A stretch of 64,000 nucleotides of DNA, taken from the NCBI GenBank assembly GCA_963728845.1, contig CAVSLS010000021.1:62001-126000 (forward strand). Direction: 5' to 3'. Origin of the DNA: Bog-473 sp963728845. GTDB taxonomy: Bacteria > Actinomycetota > Acidimicrobiia > Acidimicrobiales > RAAP-2. Numbering within the stretch: the stretch's first letter is position 1; each line of letters starts with the position of its first letter. Shown one piece after another: positions 63,464 through 64,000 of the stretch. The position numbers and the translations under genes are program-made. The notes below the pieces were generated by a model that was given only the letters and a program-made list of their open reading frames with translations, was not told the DNA's origin and did no database searches.

Positions 63464-64000
63464 ATGGTGACATCCGCTGGCGTTGTACGCACACTCTGCG
63501 GTGCGACCTTGCTCGCGAGCCTGCTCGTGAGCGTGACATCGATCTCCAACGTGACCAGCGCTGTCAGCAGGGAACGCCGCTGCCGGGGGCCCCCGGCTGC
63601 CCGATGTTCCCGGCCGACAACGTCTGGAACACGAACATCGCCAACCTGCCGGTCAACGCGCACTCCGCGCAGTGGCTGGCCAGCATGGACGCCGCCGACC
63701 ACCAATCTGCATCCGGACTTCGGCCCCTCGGGGGACCCGTCGAATCCCTATGGCATGCCCTACACGGTGGTCCCGTCCGGGCATCCCTTCGTCAACGTCT
63801 CCTTCCAGTACGCGAGCGAGAGTGATCCCGGGCCCTACCCGTTCGGCGCCGACACGCCGATCGAAGGCGGTCAGGATGCCACAGGGGACGACACGCACTC
63901 ATGGTCGACCCGACCACGTGCACGCTCTACGAGCTCTACGACGCGCAATACAGCCCGTCCGGATCGACTGCCGGATCGGGAGCGATTTGGAACCTGCGCT
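63464..64000 (+). pseudogene. secreted protein, partial and frameshifted
   Basis: ATG at 63464 after GAGGGGGG; signal peptide VRTLCGATLLASLLVSVTSI. After a shift near 63575, GCPMFPADNVWNTNIANLPV and NAHSAQWLASMDA; after another near 63705, TNLHPDFGPSGDPSNPYGMP, YTVVPSGHPFVNVSFQYASE, PFGADTPIEGGQDATGD, and near 63890 MVDPTTCTLYELYDAQYSPS to the window end. I recall an uncharacterised actinobacterial secreted family with this DNVWNT and TCTLYELYDA pattern. The C-terminus lies beyond the window. Confidence 0.6.

Noticed and set aside
1..64000. CRISPR arrays, rRNA and tRNA genes
   Set aside because: No regularly spaced direct repeats, no rRNA cores and no credible T-arm/acceptor pairs were found by eye on either strand.

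Overview
The window reads as chromosomal DNA of a high-GC actinobacterium, most likely an uncultivated soil or freshwater member of the Acidimicrobiia or a relative. The basis is a WhiB-type Fe-S regulator (confined to Actinomycetota and their phages), a mycobacterial-type ChoD flavoenzyme, a WS/DGAT acyltransferase, an LLM-class (F420-type) oxidoreductase, several DinB/mycothiol-type proteins, and frequent GTG starts. There are no rRNA, tRNA or CRISPR loci. Genes lie in short runs on both strands with many long non-coding stretches, gene fragments and recombinase scars, so this is accessory rather than core sequence. Many otherwise good genes carry single-base frameshifts, densest at 1-3.8 kb. 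Some are probably sequence errors, others real decay (8.4, 21.6, 24-26, 30.5, 40.1 and 47.6 kb).

1-26 kb: lipid and steroid metabolism (broken acyl-CoA synthetase, two SDRs, dodecin, WS/DGAT, ChoD, HMG-CoA reductase, MFS transporter, universal stress protein, intact acyl-CoA ligase, PGAP1-like lipase), then small proteins, a VC0807-type membrane protein, an acyltransferase-3 membrane enzyme and a degraded IS3-family element beside a serine-recombinase remnant. 26-44 kb: secreted and envelope proteins (five-LysM lytic transglycosylase, SGNH hydrolase with two Ig-like repeats), stand-alone hydrolases, GNAT, DinB, VOC and RidA proteins, an alpha/beta-hydrolase-adenylate cyclase fusion, and a broken SMP-30 lactonase.

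44-57.5 kb: a SAM-I-clan riboswitch precedes a GNAT-methyltransferase fusion, followed by a GNAT gene and a MerR-PP2C phosphatase fusion with its own operator. Then come RidA, an arylsulfatase with a Gfo/Idh/MocA dehydrogenase, a secreted copper monooxygenase of the PHM/DBH type with all expected metal ligands, PPK2, a methyltransferase and a phytanoyl-CoA-dioxygenase-like enzyme.

57.7-60.9 kb holds what I regard as the most novel item: a 44-nt leader element present five times at constant length, with two GTTG direct repeats 11 nt apart and a CGAAYGGCTCTATGGG-type block. In three copies it sits 137-138 nt before a start codon. Two copies drive paralogous ~120-aa proteins of unknown family, one translationally overlapped with a WhiB regulator; the other copies are decayed or orphaned. 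A perfect 13-bp hairpin lies just before one start codon. The window ends with a PHB-depolymerase-like lipoprotein, an LLM oxidoreductase and the start of a secreted protein.

A second cross-window pattern is a short peptide-coding scar (PDWRLxPW) in five places. At 5 kb it is the tail of a serine recombinase remnant; elsewhere only the tail survives.
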